Source of the DNA: BJ22 sp021298375
Lineage (GTDB): Bacteria > Planctomycetota > Planctomycetia > Pirellulales > Pirellulaceae
Reading direction: 5' to 3'
Assembly: GCA_046343015.1 (NCBI GenBank)
Contig: JBKDOL010000032.1
Span: 70,954 to 134,953, forward strand
DNA length: 64,000 nucleotides
Below are positions 7,418 to 15,495 of the stretch, piece after piece (position 1 is the first letter of the stretch; every line of letters starts with the position of its first letter). The position numbers were made by a program, and so were the translations under genes. Below the pieces are notes generated by a model. That model saw only the letters and a program-made list of their open reading frames with translations, was not told where the DNA came from and did no database searches.

Positions 7418-9472
7418 ATGCCATTTTCGGATAATCGATTGTCCCAGGGCCGGCATGGGGAACGCACGACCAAAACACTGGCTCAAACAGTGGCTGCCGT
7501 CTGGGTCCTCCCCAGTCTGCTCCTGCTCCTCAGCCTGACTGCATTCCCGGCTGCTTGCGATTCGCTGCAGGCCCAGGAGACCGAGTCGGCAATCGAACTC
7601 CGCGGATTTCGCGGAGAGCTCGTTCCCTGGCCACCGGTCCACTCGCCTCCCGCGGCAGCCAAGCCCCAAGTGTTGGTGTTTATCGGGACCGGTTGTCCGC
7701 TGGTAAAGCTCTACGCCTCACGCTTGCAGCAGCTGGCAAGCAAGTATCGAGAACAAGTGGACTTCCTTGCAATCGACCCGCACCCGCAGGATTCGCTCGA
7801 GGAACTGGCTGCCTTCGCCCGCCAGCACCAAATTGAATTTGCCGTCGCCAAGGATGTTGGCCAGCATCTGGCTCGCCGCTTTGGCATCACTCGAACTCCC
7901 GAAGTCGTGCTGCTCGATCAAGCCGGAGTTCCTCGCTACCAAGGTCGAATCGACGATCAGTACGGCATTGGTTTTCAACGCAAATCGCCCGAGCGTGAGG
8001 ATCTGAAGCTGGCTCTGGAGGCTATGTTAAACAAGCAAGCTGTCGAAATGACGCGGACGGATTCCAGCGGCTGTCTTGTGAATTATCGCCGTGCTCCGGA
8101 AAAGTCCGGGCCAATCACCTATGCCTCTCATGTGGCCCGGATTCTCAACGAGCACTGTGTGCGTTGCCACCGCGAGGGGCAAATCGGTCCGTTTGCCATG
8201 AGCGACTACGAGGAAGTCGCCGGTTGGGCTGAGATGATTGCGGAAGTGGTCCGGGAAAAGCGCATGCCACCATGGCACGCCGATCCCAAATTTGGCAAAT
8301 GGACGAACGACTGCAGCCTTGCTGAGGAAGACCGGCAGACCTTGATTGACTGGGTCGCGGCGGGGGCTCCGGCTGGCGACTTGACTACCGCTCCACCACC
8401 ACCCGAATTCGTTGCCGATTGGCAGTTGCCGCAAACACCAGACTTGGTCGTGTCGGTCACAAAACAACCGGTCAAGGTTCGTTCAACCGGCGACGTCAAA
8501 TATCAGTACTTCGTCGTGGACCCGAAGTTGACTGAAGATAAATGGATTCGCGCAGCTGAACTTCGCCCGAGCAACTTGCGGGTCGTACACCACATCCTCT
8601 GCTTTCTCCGGCCCCGCGGCTCGGAAGGGCTCGGCGGTGACGGTGAAGGCTTGGATGGCTTTCTCTGCGGTTATGTTCCAGGAATGCTCCCGCTGGCGTT
8701 GCCGGCGGGAATGGCCAAGCGGATCCCCAAAGATTCGGAGTTGGTTTTTCAAGTGCACTACACGCCCATTGGCTCCCCGCAGGAAGACCTCAGCCAACTC
8801 GGTTTGGTCTTTGCCCAGGCCGACGCGATCACACATGAAGTCGTCACGACCAGCGCCGTCAATCCGCGCATCCAGATTCCGCCCGGAAAGCGGGGGCACG
8901 AAGAGACCGCTTGGAATCGCCATCGGCTGGGCGATTGGCCAATCATCAGCCTGATGCCGCACCTGCATCTTCGCGGTCAGGCGTTCAAGTACGAAGCCGT
9001 TTACGAAGATGGCCGCCGCGAGACCTTGCTGGATGTGCCCGCTTACGATTTCAACTGGCAGACGTCCTACCAGGCCACCGACCCTTTGCGGTTGCCCAAG
9101 GGAACCCGGATTTTCTGCACCGCGACTTATGACAACTCTTCCGGAAACCTCAATAATCCCGATCCCAAGTCGCGCGTCACCTGGGGCGACCAGACCTGGG
9201 AGGAGATGATGATTGGCTACTTCGACGTGGCGATCCCATTGGAGGATACCCGCGCGCGACGGGAACTGGGACCGGCGGCCAGCGCGGAGGATGCGTTTCT
9301 CGAGCAAGCCGAGCGATTGTTGGAGCGGTGGGACAAAAACGGAAATGAGCGAGTGGAGCTTGCCGAAGTTCCCGAGCGCTGGCGCAATGCGGTGCGAGCC
9401 GCCACCCCCGCTGGCGACATTTCGCTGACCGCCGCCGATTTGGCCAAACTACTCGCCAAGTTGAAACGCTGA
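7418..9472 (+). CDS. Secreted redoxin / heme c / copper monooxygenase-like fusion protein
   Basis: This 684-residue exported protein has four modules. First comes a hydrophobic N-terminal segment (about 22-45). Next is a thioredoxin-like domain (about 65-200) with one Cys in GTGCPLVK (Cys93). Third is a heme c site CVRCH (247-251). Fourth is a region resembling copper type II ascorbate-dependent monooxygenases (PHM/DBH). All six expected copper ligands can be matched: HH 391-392, His447, HxH 515/517 and Met 597 or 598. The end (DKNGNERVELAE) resembles a single EF-hand. ATG 7418 is chosen over GTG 7412, because AGGAG lies 9 nt upstream of it. The substrate is unknown. It probably acts in the periplasm with the redox proteins that follow. 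Confidence 0.8.
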   Translation: MPFSDNRLSQGRHGERTTKTLAQTVAAVWVLPSLLLLLSLTAFPAACDSLQAQETESAIELRGFRGELVPWPPVHSPPAAAKPQVLVFIGTGCPLVKLYASRLQQLASKYREQVDFLAIDPHPQDSLEELAAFARQHQIEFAVAKDVGQHLARRFGITRTPEVVLLDQAGVPRYQGRIDDQYGIGFQRKSPEREDLKLALEAMLNKQAVEMTRTDSSGCLVNYRRAPEKSGPITYASHVARILNEHCVRCHREGQIGPFAMSDYEEVAGWAEMIAEVVREKRMPPWHADPKFGKWTNDCSLAEEDRQTLIDWVAAGAPAGDLTTAPPPPEFVADWQLPQTPDLVVSVTKQPVKVRSTGDVKYQYFVVDPKLTEDKWIRAAELRPSNLRVVHHILCFLRPRGSEGLGGDGEGLDGFLCGYVPGMLPLALPAGMAKRIPKDSELVFQVHYTPIGSPQEDLSQLGLVFAQADAITHEVVTTSAVNPRIQIPPGKRGHEETAWNRHRLGDWPIISLMPHLHLRGQAFKYEAVYEDGRRETLLDVPAYDFNWQTSYQATDPLRLPKGTRIFCTATYDNSSGNLNNPDPKSRVTWGDQTWEEMMIGYFDVAIPLEDTRARRELGPAASAEDAFLEQAERLLERWDKNGNERVELAEVPERWRNAVRAATPAGDISLTAADLAKLLAKLKR

Positions 9473-9860
9473 GCGGCAACTGGGCTCAGGTGGGCGAAAG
9501 GCGATCAGCCCGCGCGTCACTACTCGCGGCATCATTACTCGCGGCATCATTACTCGCGGCATCGAGGCGGAAGATGTTTCTCCGTCAGTTGATGATCGGC
9601 CTTTCGGTGGCTGCGCACCCACTTGCCGCGGCCCCCAGTCCCAACTTGGGATCTGTCGAATTCAAACGGCAGTTTTGCTGAACGACCACCGCCGAACTCT
9701 CAGTCGGACTCTTCCCTGGATTAGGTTCAGCGTCCAGCGCGATTCCTGTTAGAATGGATGGGAAGTCAGATGGAACCGGCGGTGAGTTCATCGCCTGTTC
9801 GGTTTGGCAACCGGGAGAGCATTTCCCCCGGGATTTCCTAGTCTTGATTGTGACGCTGCA
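9473..9860. other. Intergenic region with 15-bp repeats
   Basis: This 388-bp gap between two co-oriented genes contains the repeat at 9517-9561. A 63-codon frame at 9490-9681 is largely created by that repeat (LLAAS units), and I did not call it. No terminator hairpin is obvious. Confidence 0.55.
9517..9561. repeat. 15-bp tandem repeat, 3 copies
   Basis: Three contiguous copies of tcattactcgcggca are present; the first has one C/T mismatch. Confidence 0.95.
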
Positions 9861-12800
9861 ATGAAACAGGCTCGCTTTTTCATTTGGTTTGGATGTTGCT
9901 GTTGTCTGTGGTGGTGGGGGGCGACCCCGGCAGAAGCTCAAAAGCTCTCTTACAACCGCGATGTCCGGCCGATTTTGACCGATAACTGCTTTGCTTGTCA
10001 TGGTCCGGACAGTGCCGCCCGGCAGGCCGACCTCCGCCTGGATAAACGGGAAGCGGCCGTCGACTCGGGCGCCATCGAACCGGGCGAACCCGATTCCAGT
10101 CAGGTGGTCGAGCGAATCTACTCGACCGACCCGGACCTGGTGATGCCTCCTCCCAGTTCGCACAAGCAATTGACCGAGGAACAAAAGCAAACGCTTCGCA
10201 CCTGGATTGCCGAGGGTGCCAACTATGAAGCGCATTGGTCGCTGATTCCGCCGCAGAAGCCCATCCTCCCGGCGGTCAAGAACAACGCCTGGGTGCGCAA
10301 CCCGATCGATGTCTTTGTGCTCGCAAAGCTTGAGTCGTTGGGCCTTCAGCCAGCTACTGAGGCCGACTTGCCGACGCTGGTCCGCCGCGCTGCGCTCGAC
10401 TTGACTGGACTGCCTCCAACACCGGCTGAGTTGGCCGAGGTTCTCCAGGACCCTGCCCCGGATCGCTACGAGCGCTACCTCGATCGCCTGCTGGCGAAAC
10501 CGCAGTGGGGGGAGCATCGGGGCCGGTATTGGCTCGACTATGCCCGTTATGCAGACACTCATGGGATTCACTTCGACAATTATCGCGAAGTCTGGGCCTA
10601 TCGCGATTGGGTAATCAATGCGTTCAACGCCAACCAACCTTTTGATCAGTTTACGGTTGAGCAGTTGGCTGGCGATTTGCTCCCCTCACCCTCCCTGGAA
10701 CAGCAAGTGGCAACGGGGTTCAATCGTTGCAATATCACGACGAACGAGGGAGGTGTGATTGGTGAAGAGTACCTCGTGCTCTACGCCCGTGATCGAGTGG
10801 AAACGACCTCGCTGGTCTGGTTGGGACTGACTGCCGGCTGCGCCGTGTGTCACGATCACAAGTACGACCCGATCACTCAGAAGGAGTTTTATGAACTCGC
10901 CGCCTTTTTCAACAATACAGTCCAGGATGCAATGGATGGCAACATCAAGGACACGCCACCGAACATCTTTGTTCCGTTGAAAGCAGATCGCGACCGGTGG
11001 CAAGCGCTCAAAACAGAGCTTGCAGCGCTCGACCAGCAGCATGCCGGATTGCGCGAGTCGGCCAAGCCTGAATTCGATGCGTGGCTGGCGAATCAGTCTG
11101 GACAGAAGGTGGGCTTGGCCGCACCTGCGCCCACTGCTGAGGGGCTCGATTTTCACGCGCTGCTGGCTGATGGCGGCACCTCGGCGCTGACGGCCCTGAA
11201 TCGGGGACAACTTCAGCGATACAGCACTCGCGGGAACGCCGTCTGGCAGCCCGGAGCGATTTCCGAACAGGCTTGGCAAGTTACGCGCGACGCGCAACCC
11301 GAGTTTGCCGATGTCGGCGATTACGATTTGGCTCAGCCTTTCACCGCCGCGGCTTGGGTCAAGTTGCCGCATGAAAACCTGGTAGGCGCGATCGCGGCGC
11401 GAATGGACGAAGCGGCTCAGTTTCGCGGCTGGGATTTCTGGCTGCAAAACGGACGGGTCGGGACGCACCTTATTCACCAGTGGCCGCAGAATGCCTTGAA
11501 AGTTGTCAGCCGGCAGCGGCTGACGCCCGGCCGCTGGCATCATGTGGCCTTCTCACACGATGGCAGCGGAAAACCGGCAGGTATCCAGATCTGGATTGAC
11601 GGCGAGTCGGTGCCGTTTGATGTCGAGCAGAATTCGCTCAGCGAAACGACGCGCACTGCGACTCCGTTTCGGATTGGAAACCGAAGTGGGAATGCATTGA
11701 GCGAGAACCTGCTCGTTCAGGGTCTGCGACTTTATCAGCGCGTCCTGCCGACTGAGGAACTGGCCGGAATTCAACAGTGGGAACGCAATCGTTATCTGTT
11801 CGGACGTCAAGCGCCGCTGAGCGATGAGGAGCGAACCGAGTTGCTCGACTGGTATCTGCGGACCCAGCACGCCGGTTATCGCGAGCTGACTGCGACGATT
11901 GCAGCCCGCCGCCAGGAGTACCAGCAGATTGAGCGGAGAGGAACGCGAGCGCATGTGATGGCCGAGCGAGGCAACCAGCAGCCCCACGCCTACGTCCTGT
12001 TCCGGGGCGATTACGACAAGCGTCGGGATCAGGTTTTTCCGGATACTCCCGACGTGCTCCCGCCTCTGCCGTCGGACTTGCCGCGCAATCGCCTTGGGCT
12101 GGCCCAGTGGTTGGTCCGCCCCGAAAATCCGCTGACTTCACGGGTGACCGTCAATCGTTTCTGGCAGGAGGTTTTTGGGCAAGGACTGGTTTCGACTTCG
12201 GGCGACTTCGGGGTGACCGGCCAGTTGCCTTCCCATCCAGAGCTCCTCGATTATCTCGCCGTCTCGTTTCGCGAGGAGGGATGGGATGTCAAACGCTTTT
12301 TCAAGCAGCTGTTGACGAGTGCGACCTATCGACAAAGCGCTGTGGCCAGTGCCGAGAAGCTCGCGGCTGATCCGGGCAATGTGTGGCTATCACGCGGCCC
12401 GCGGTTCCGGATGGATGCCGAGATGATTCGGGACTATGCGCTGGCGGCCAGCGGACTGCTTTATCCGGAGATTGGAGGACCAAGCGTGCGGCCTTACCAG
12501 CCCCCCGGAGTCTGGGAGGCGGTGGCGATGCCGGAGAGCAACACAAAGAGCTATCGTGAAGACGATGGAGCCAATCTCTATCGCCGGAGCATGTATACGT
12601 TCTGGAAGCGGGCGGCTCCGCCAGCTTCGATGGATATTCTGAATGCCCCCAACCGGGAAACGTGCACCGTCCGGCGCGATCGGACCAACACCCCGCTGCA
12701 GGCTCTGGTCACCTTGAACGACCCCCAGTTTGTCGAGGCGGCCAGATCGCTCGCCCAACGCCTGCTCGCCGCTGAAAAAGGCGTGTCGGCGGAGCGGCAG

Positions 12801-13046
12801 AATGAGCTGCTCCAGGACGCGGGCCGAACCCTGCTGGCCCGAACCTTCACAGCCGAGGAACTGGCGATTGTGAACGACTCGCTCACAGCCATTCGAAAGC
12901 AATACGAAGCTGACCCCGCTGCCGCCGACCAGTTGCTCCGCATTGGCCGCACGCCAGTCGCTGCCGAGTTGCCGCCCACCGAACTTGCCAGCTGGACCAT
13001 GCTCCTGAACCAGCTGATGAATCTCGATGAGCTGCTGAACAAGTAG
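9861..13046 (+). CDS. PSD1 / planctomycete cytochrome c protein (DUF1549-DUF1553) with LamG-like insert
   Basis: This is a large secreted protein (1061 residues) of the planctomycete PSD1 family. It begins with a signal peptide (MKQARFFIWF, ending near AEA/Q). A planctomycete cytochrome-c-like domain with CFACH (43-47) follows, then DUF1549 (NPIDVFVLAKLESLG; LDLTGLPPTP), a concanavalin/LamG-like domain (about 470-600), and DUF1553 (NPLTSRVTVNRFWQEVFG). Family members usually pair with a DUF1501 gene, as here (72 bp downstream). The biochemical role is unproven. The context in other planctomycetes suggests extracytoplasmic degradation of complex carbohydrates with a redox step. ATG 9861 is chosen because it begins the signal peptide, 57 nt inside the longest frame. 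Confidence 0.93.
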   Translation: MKQARFFIWFGCCCCLWWWGATPAEAQKLSYNRDVRPILTDNCFACHGPDSAARQADLRLDKREAAVDSGAIEPGEPDSSQVVERIYSTDPDLVMPPPSSHKQLTEEQKQTLRTWIAEGANYEAHWSLIPPQKPILPAVKNNAWVRNPIDVFVLAKLESLGLQPATEADLPTLVRRAALDLTGLPPTPAELAEVLQDPAPDRYERYLDRLLAKPQWGEHRGRYWLDYARYADTHGIHFDNYREVWAYRDWVINAFNANQPFDQFTVEQLAGDLLPSPSLEQQVATGFNRCNITTNEGGVIGEEYLVLYARDRVETTSLVWLGLTAGCAVCHDHKYDPITQKEFYELAAFFNNTVQDAMDGNIKDTPPNIFVPLKADRDRWQALKTELAALDQQHAGLRESAKPEFDAWLANQSGQKVGLAAPAPTAEGLDFHALLADGGTSALTALNRGQLQRYSTRGNAVWQPGAISEQAWQVTRDAQPEFADVGDYDLAQPFTAAAWVKLPHENLVGAIAARMDEAAQFRGWDFWLQNGRVGTHLIHQWPQNALKVVSRQRLTPGRWHHVAFSHDGSGKPAGIQIWIDGESVPFDVEQNSLSETTRTATPFRIGNRSGNALSENLLVQGLRLYQRVLPTEELAGIQQWERNRYLFGRQAPLSDEERTELLDWYLRTQHAGYRELTATIAARRQEYQQIERRGTRAHVMAERGNQQPHAYVLFRGDYDKRRDQVFPDTPDVLPPLPSDLPRNRLGLAQWLVRPENPLTSRVTVNRFWQEVFGQGLVSTSGDFGVTGQLPSHPELLDYLAVSFREEGWDVKRFFKQLLTSATYRQSAVASAEKLAADPGNVWLSRGPRFRMDAEMIRDYALAASGLLYPEIGGPSVRPYQPPGVWEAVAMPESNTKSYREDDGANLYRRSMYTFWKRAAPPASMDILNAPNRETCTVRRDRTNTPLQALVTLNDPQFVEAARSLAQRLLAAEKGVSAERQNELLQDAGRTLLARTFTAEELAIVNDSLTAIRKQYEADPAAADQLLRIGRTPVAAELPPTELASWTMLLNQLMNLDELLNK

Positions 13047-13118
13047 CGGGTTTGCAGGCGGCCCGTTTGCAGTTTGGTTGATTGATGAGTGATGACTGGA
13101 AAAAGGTAGAGAGAACAA

Positions 13119-14609
13119 ATGGCTTTCAATCAGGTTCACCCGCTGTTTGCAGATTACGTTCGCTACGAGACGCGGCGGCAGTTTTTTCGCCGCGGGGGAA
13201 ATGCCGTTGGGGCCGCGGCGCTGGCAGCTTTGGCCGGGTCGGAGTTGATTGCCGGGCAGTCCCCTGATGAGACCAAGCCGGCGCTCGGGGGCGTCCCCGG
13301 GCTTCCGCATTTCCCGCCCAAAGCCAAGAACGTGATCTACCTGCACATGGTCGGCGGACCTTCGCAGATGGATTTGTTTGACTACAAGCCGCAGATGAAA
13401 GAATGGTATGACAAGGATCTGCCCGAGTCGATTCGCAACGGTCAGCGGCTGACGACGATGACCAGCGGTCAGTCGCGGTTTCCGATTGCTCCCTCGAAGT
13501 ACCAGTTCGCCCAGCATGGCCAGAGCGGGATGTGGTTGAGCGAGCTGCTCCCCTGGACCTCCAAGGTGGTCGATGAGATGTGCTTCATTCGGAGCATGTA
13601 CACCGAAGCGATTAACCATGAGCCGGCGATCACCCACATGCAAACGGGCAATATGGTGACGGGACGCCCCTGTATCGGCTCCTGGATCTCTTACGGCCTC
13701 GGTTCGCTGAATAACAACCTGCCCACTTTTGTGGTCTTGGTAGCCCAGCCTACCAACAAGGAACAAATTCAGGCGATTTCGGCCCGGCTCTGGTCCAGCG
13801 GTTACCTCTCCGGCGTGCATGCCGGAGTGAGCTTCCGGTCTGCCGGCGATCCGATCCTCTACATTAACAACCCCCAAGGCGTCTCCTCCGAACTTCGCCG
13901 CACGACGCTGGATGGGCTCAAGGCCTTAAACGAGCTGAATTTCCAGCGAGTCGGCGATCCGGAAATTCACACCCGGATTGCCCAGTATGAGTTGGCATTC
14001 CGGATGCAGCACAGCGTTCCGGGCTTGGTGGACCTCAGCCAGGAATCAGCCGCCACGATGGAACTCTATGGTGAAGAGGCCAGAAAGCCGGGAACCTACG
14101 CCAATACGGTGCTTTTGGCGCGGCGGATGGTTGAGCAAGGGGTCCGCTTTGTACAGGTCTATCTGAACAATTGGGATCACCACGGCAACGTCGCCGGTCG
14201 CTTGCCGATGCAGTGCAAGGACGTCGATCAGGCGAACTATGCGTTGATCACCGACCTCAAACAACGCGGGTTGCTGGATGACACCTTAATCATCTGGGGC
14301 GGCGAGTTCGGCCGGACGATTTATTCCCAAGGCGGACTCTCACCCGATAACTACGGCCGCGATCACCATCCTCGTTGCTTTACGATGTGGATGGCGGGCG
14401 GCGGAGCCAAGGGCGGGACGATCTACGGTGAAACCGACGACTTTTCCTATAACATCGTCCGCGATCCAGTGCATGTCCGGGATTTCCACGCCACGATTCT
14501 CCACCTCTTGGGAATCGATCACGAGCGCTTTACGTTCAAGCACCAGGGACTCGACCAGCGATTGACGGGTGTGGAACCAGCCAAAGTCATTCGCGAACTG
14601 ATTGTCTGA
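13119..14609 (+). CDS. DUF1501 sulfatase-like protein, Tat-type leader
   Basis: The 496-residue protein belongs to the DUF1501 family, which has an alkaline-phosphatase/sulfatase-like fold. Its N-terminus has a twin-arginine-like stretch (TRRQFFRRGG, followed by an Ala-rich hydrophobic run), suggesting Tat export of a folded protein. Family stretches seen are HMVGGPSQMDLFDYKP, GGEFGRT and GRDHHPRCFTMWMAGGG, the last supplying possible metal-binding His/Asp residues. It follows the PSD1 gene on the same strand by 72 bp, the standard planctomycete pairing, so co-transcription is likely. The substrate and the enzymatic status are unknown. Confidence 0.94.
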   Translation: MAFNQVHPLFADYVRYETRRQFFRRGGNAVGAAALAALAGSELIAGQSPDETKPALGGVPGLPHFPPKAKNVIYLHMVGGPSQMDLFDYKPQMKEWYDKDLPESIRNGQRLTTMTSGQSRFPIAPSKYQFAQHGQSGMWLSELLPWTSKVVDEMCFIRSMYTEAINHEPAITHMQTGNMVTGRPCIGSWISYGLGSLNNNLPTFVVLVAQPTNKEQIQAISARLWSSGYLSGVHAGVSFRSAGDPILYINNPQGVSSELRRTTLDGLKALNELNFQRVGDPEIHTRIAQYELAFRMQHSVPGLVDLSQESAATMELYGEEARKPGTYANTVLLARRMVEQGVRFVQVYLNNWDHHGNVAGRLPMQCKDVDQANYALITDLKQRGLLDDTLIIWGGEFGRTIYSQGGLSPDNYGRDHHPRCFTMWMAGGGAKGGTIYGETDDFSYNIVRDPVHVRDFHATILHLLGIDHERFTFKHQGLDQRLTGVEPAKVIRELIV

Positions 14610-14802
14610 GCCGAGCCGACGTGCGACCGATTCCTGACTTCTCCGAACTTGAGGTTTGCGGCCGGTTCTGCAACTCACCGCACGAGAGCAACTGCTGCCT
14701 CAGTCACGGGGTATGTCGAGCTGACAAAGTCGCGAGAGGGCCGTGGCCAGGTTCGGTCTGGACGGATTCGTGGATCGCCGCGGGCTGAATCCGGTCCAGA
14801 AT

Positions 14803-15312
14803 TTAGAAGAAAATCCCGCTCCGCAAGAGGTCCAAGGTGGCCCCTCTGACGGCCTGCTGAAATGGCGAGCCTCGGTCCTTGAGCTTGGAGAGCCTTCGTT
14901 CATACTCGGCGCGCTCTGTGGCAGTCATGTTTTTTAGTCGCTCACGCATCGCATTCAGTTCCAGCCGCTGAGGGCGGGATTCAAATGCCAGTTGCAGCAG
15001 CGCCAACTCCCTTGGGTCGAACCAGGTCAACTGGCAGGGGTCGCACTCGTCAAGCTGGAAGCCAAAATCCTTGACTTCTATTTTGGTCATTCTGGCTTGG
15101 CACTGCGGACATCGGAGTACCGCAAGGGTATCGTGGTTGGGAGTGCCCCGGATCTCTTCTCTCAATTGTTCGAGTTCTTTGTCGACGCGTCGTTCGATCG
15201 TCTTGACGCGATGGTTCGGAAGCAGCAGGCCCAGACAATCGGTACACTGCTGCACATTGGTTCGGGCGTAGGTAACGCGACTCAGTCGCAAATCGCAAAC
15301 TGGACATTTCAT
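14803..15312 (-). CDS. Double zinc-ribbon (zf-TFIIB-like) protein
   Basis: This small cytoplasmic protein (169 residues) has two zinc-ribbon halves of the zf-TFIIB type. The first is CPVC near residues 3-6 with CTDC near 23-26; the second is CPQC near 68-71 with CDPC near 90-93. A charged helical tail (ERLKNMTATERAEYERRLSKL) follows. Such proteins are widespread and of unknown function, probably binding a nucleic acid or a protein partner. It is convergent with the DUF1501 gene and stands upstream of nothing obviously related. The ATG begins directly at the first zinc knuckle, which supports the start. Confidence 0.85.
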   Translation of the reverse strand: MKCPVCDLRLSRVTYARTNVQQCTDCLGLLLPNHRVKTIERRVDKELEQLREEIRGTPNHDTLAVLRCPQCQARMTKIEVKDFGFQLDECDPCQLTWFDPRELALLQLAFESRPQRLELNAMRERLKNMTATERAEYERRLSKLKDRGSPFQQAVRGATLDLLRSGIFF

Positions 15313-15495
15313 GATTTGATTCCAGCTTCTGCACCCGATGCGTGAAGAACGCTAACCGAGATGATGCTGAGCAACCGAGACTGGACTGTTTTCCCGCACC
15401 GGGCATCCGCGATTAGCCCAGAGGGCCGAGGCGGATGTCGGGCGGAATCCGGTCAGCCCGCTCTCAGGCCCGCCGGTTGCGATCGAGGGAGAGTT

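Noticed and set aside
9490..9681. 63-codon frame with LLAAS repeats resembling a signal peptide
   Set aside because: The hydrophobic run is the translation of a 15-bp DNA repeat; there is no good ribosome site and no recognisable mature protein.
12390..13877. 495-codon minus-strand frame
   Set aside because: It is a shadow of the PSD1 and DUF1501 genes, spans their gap and has no recognisable domain.
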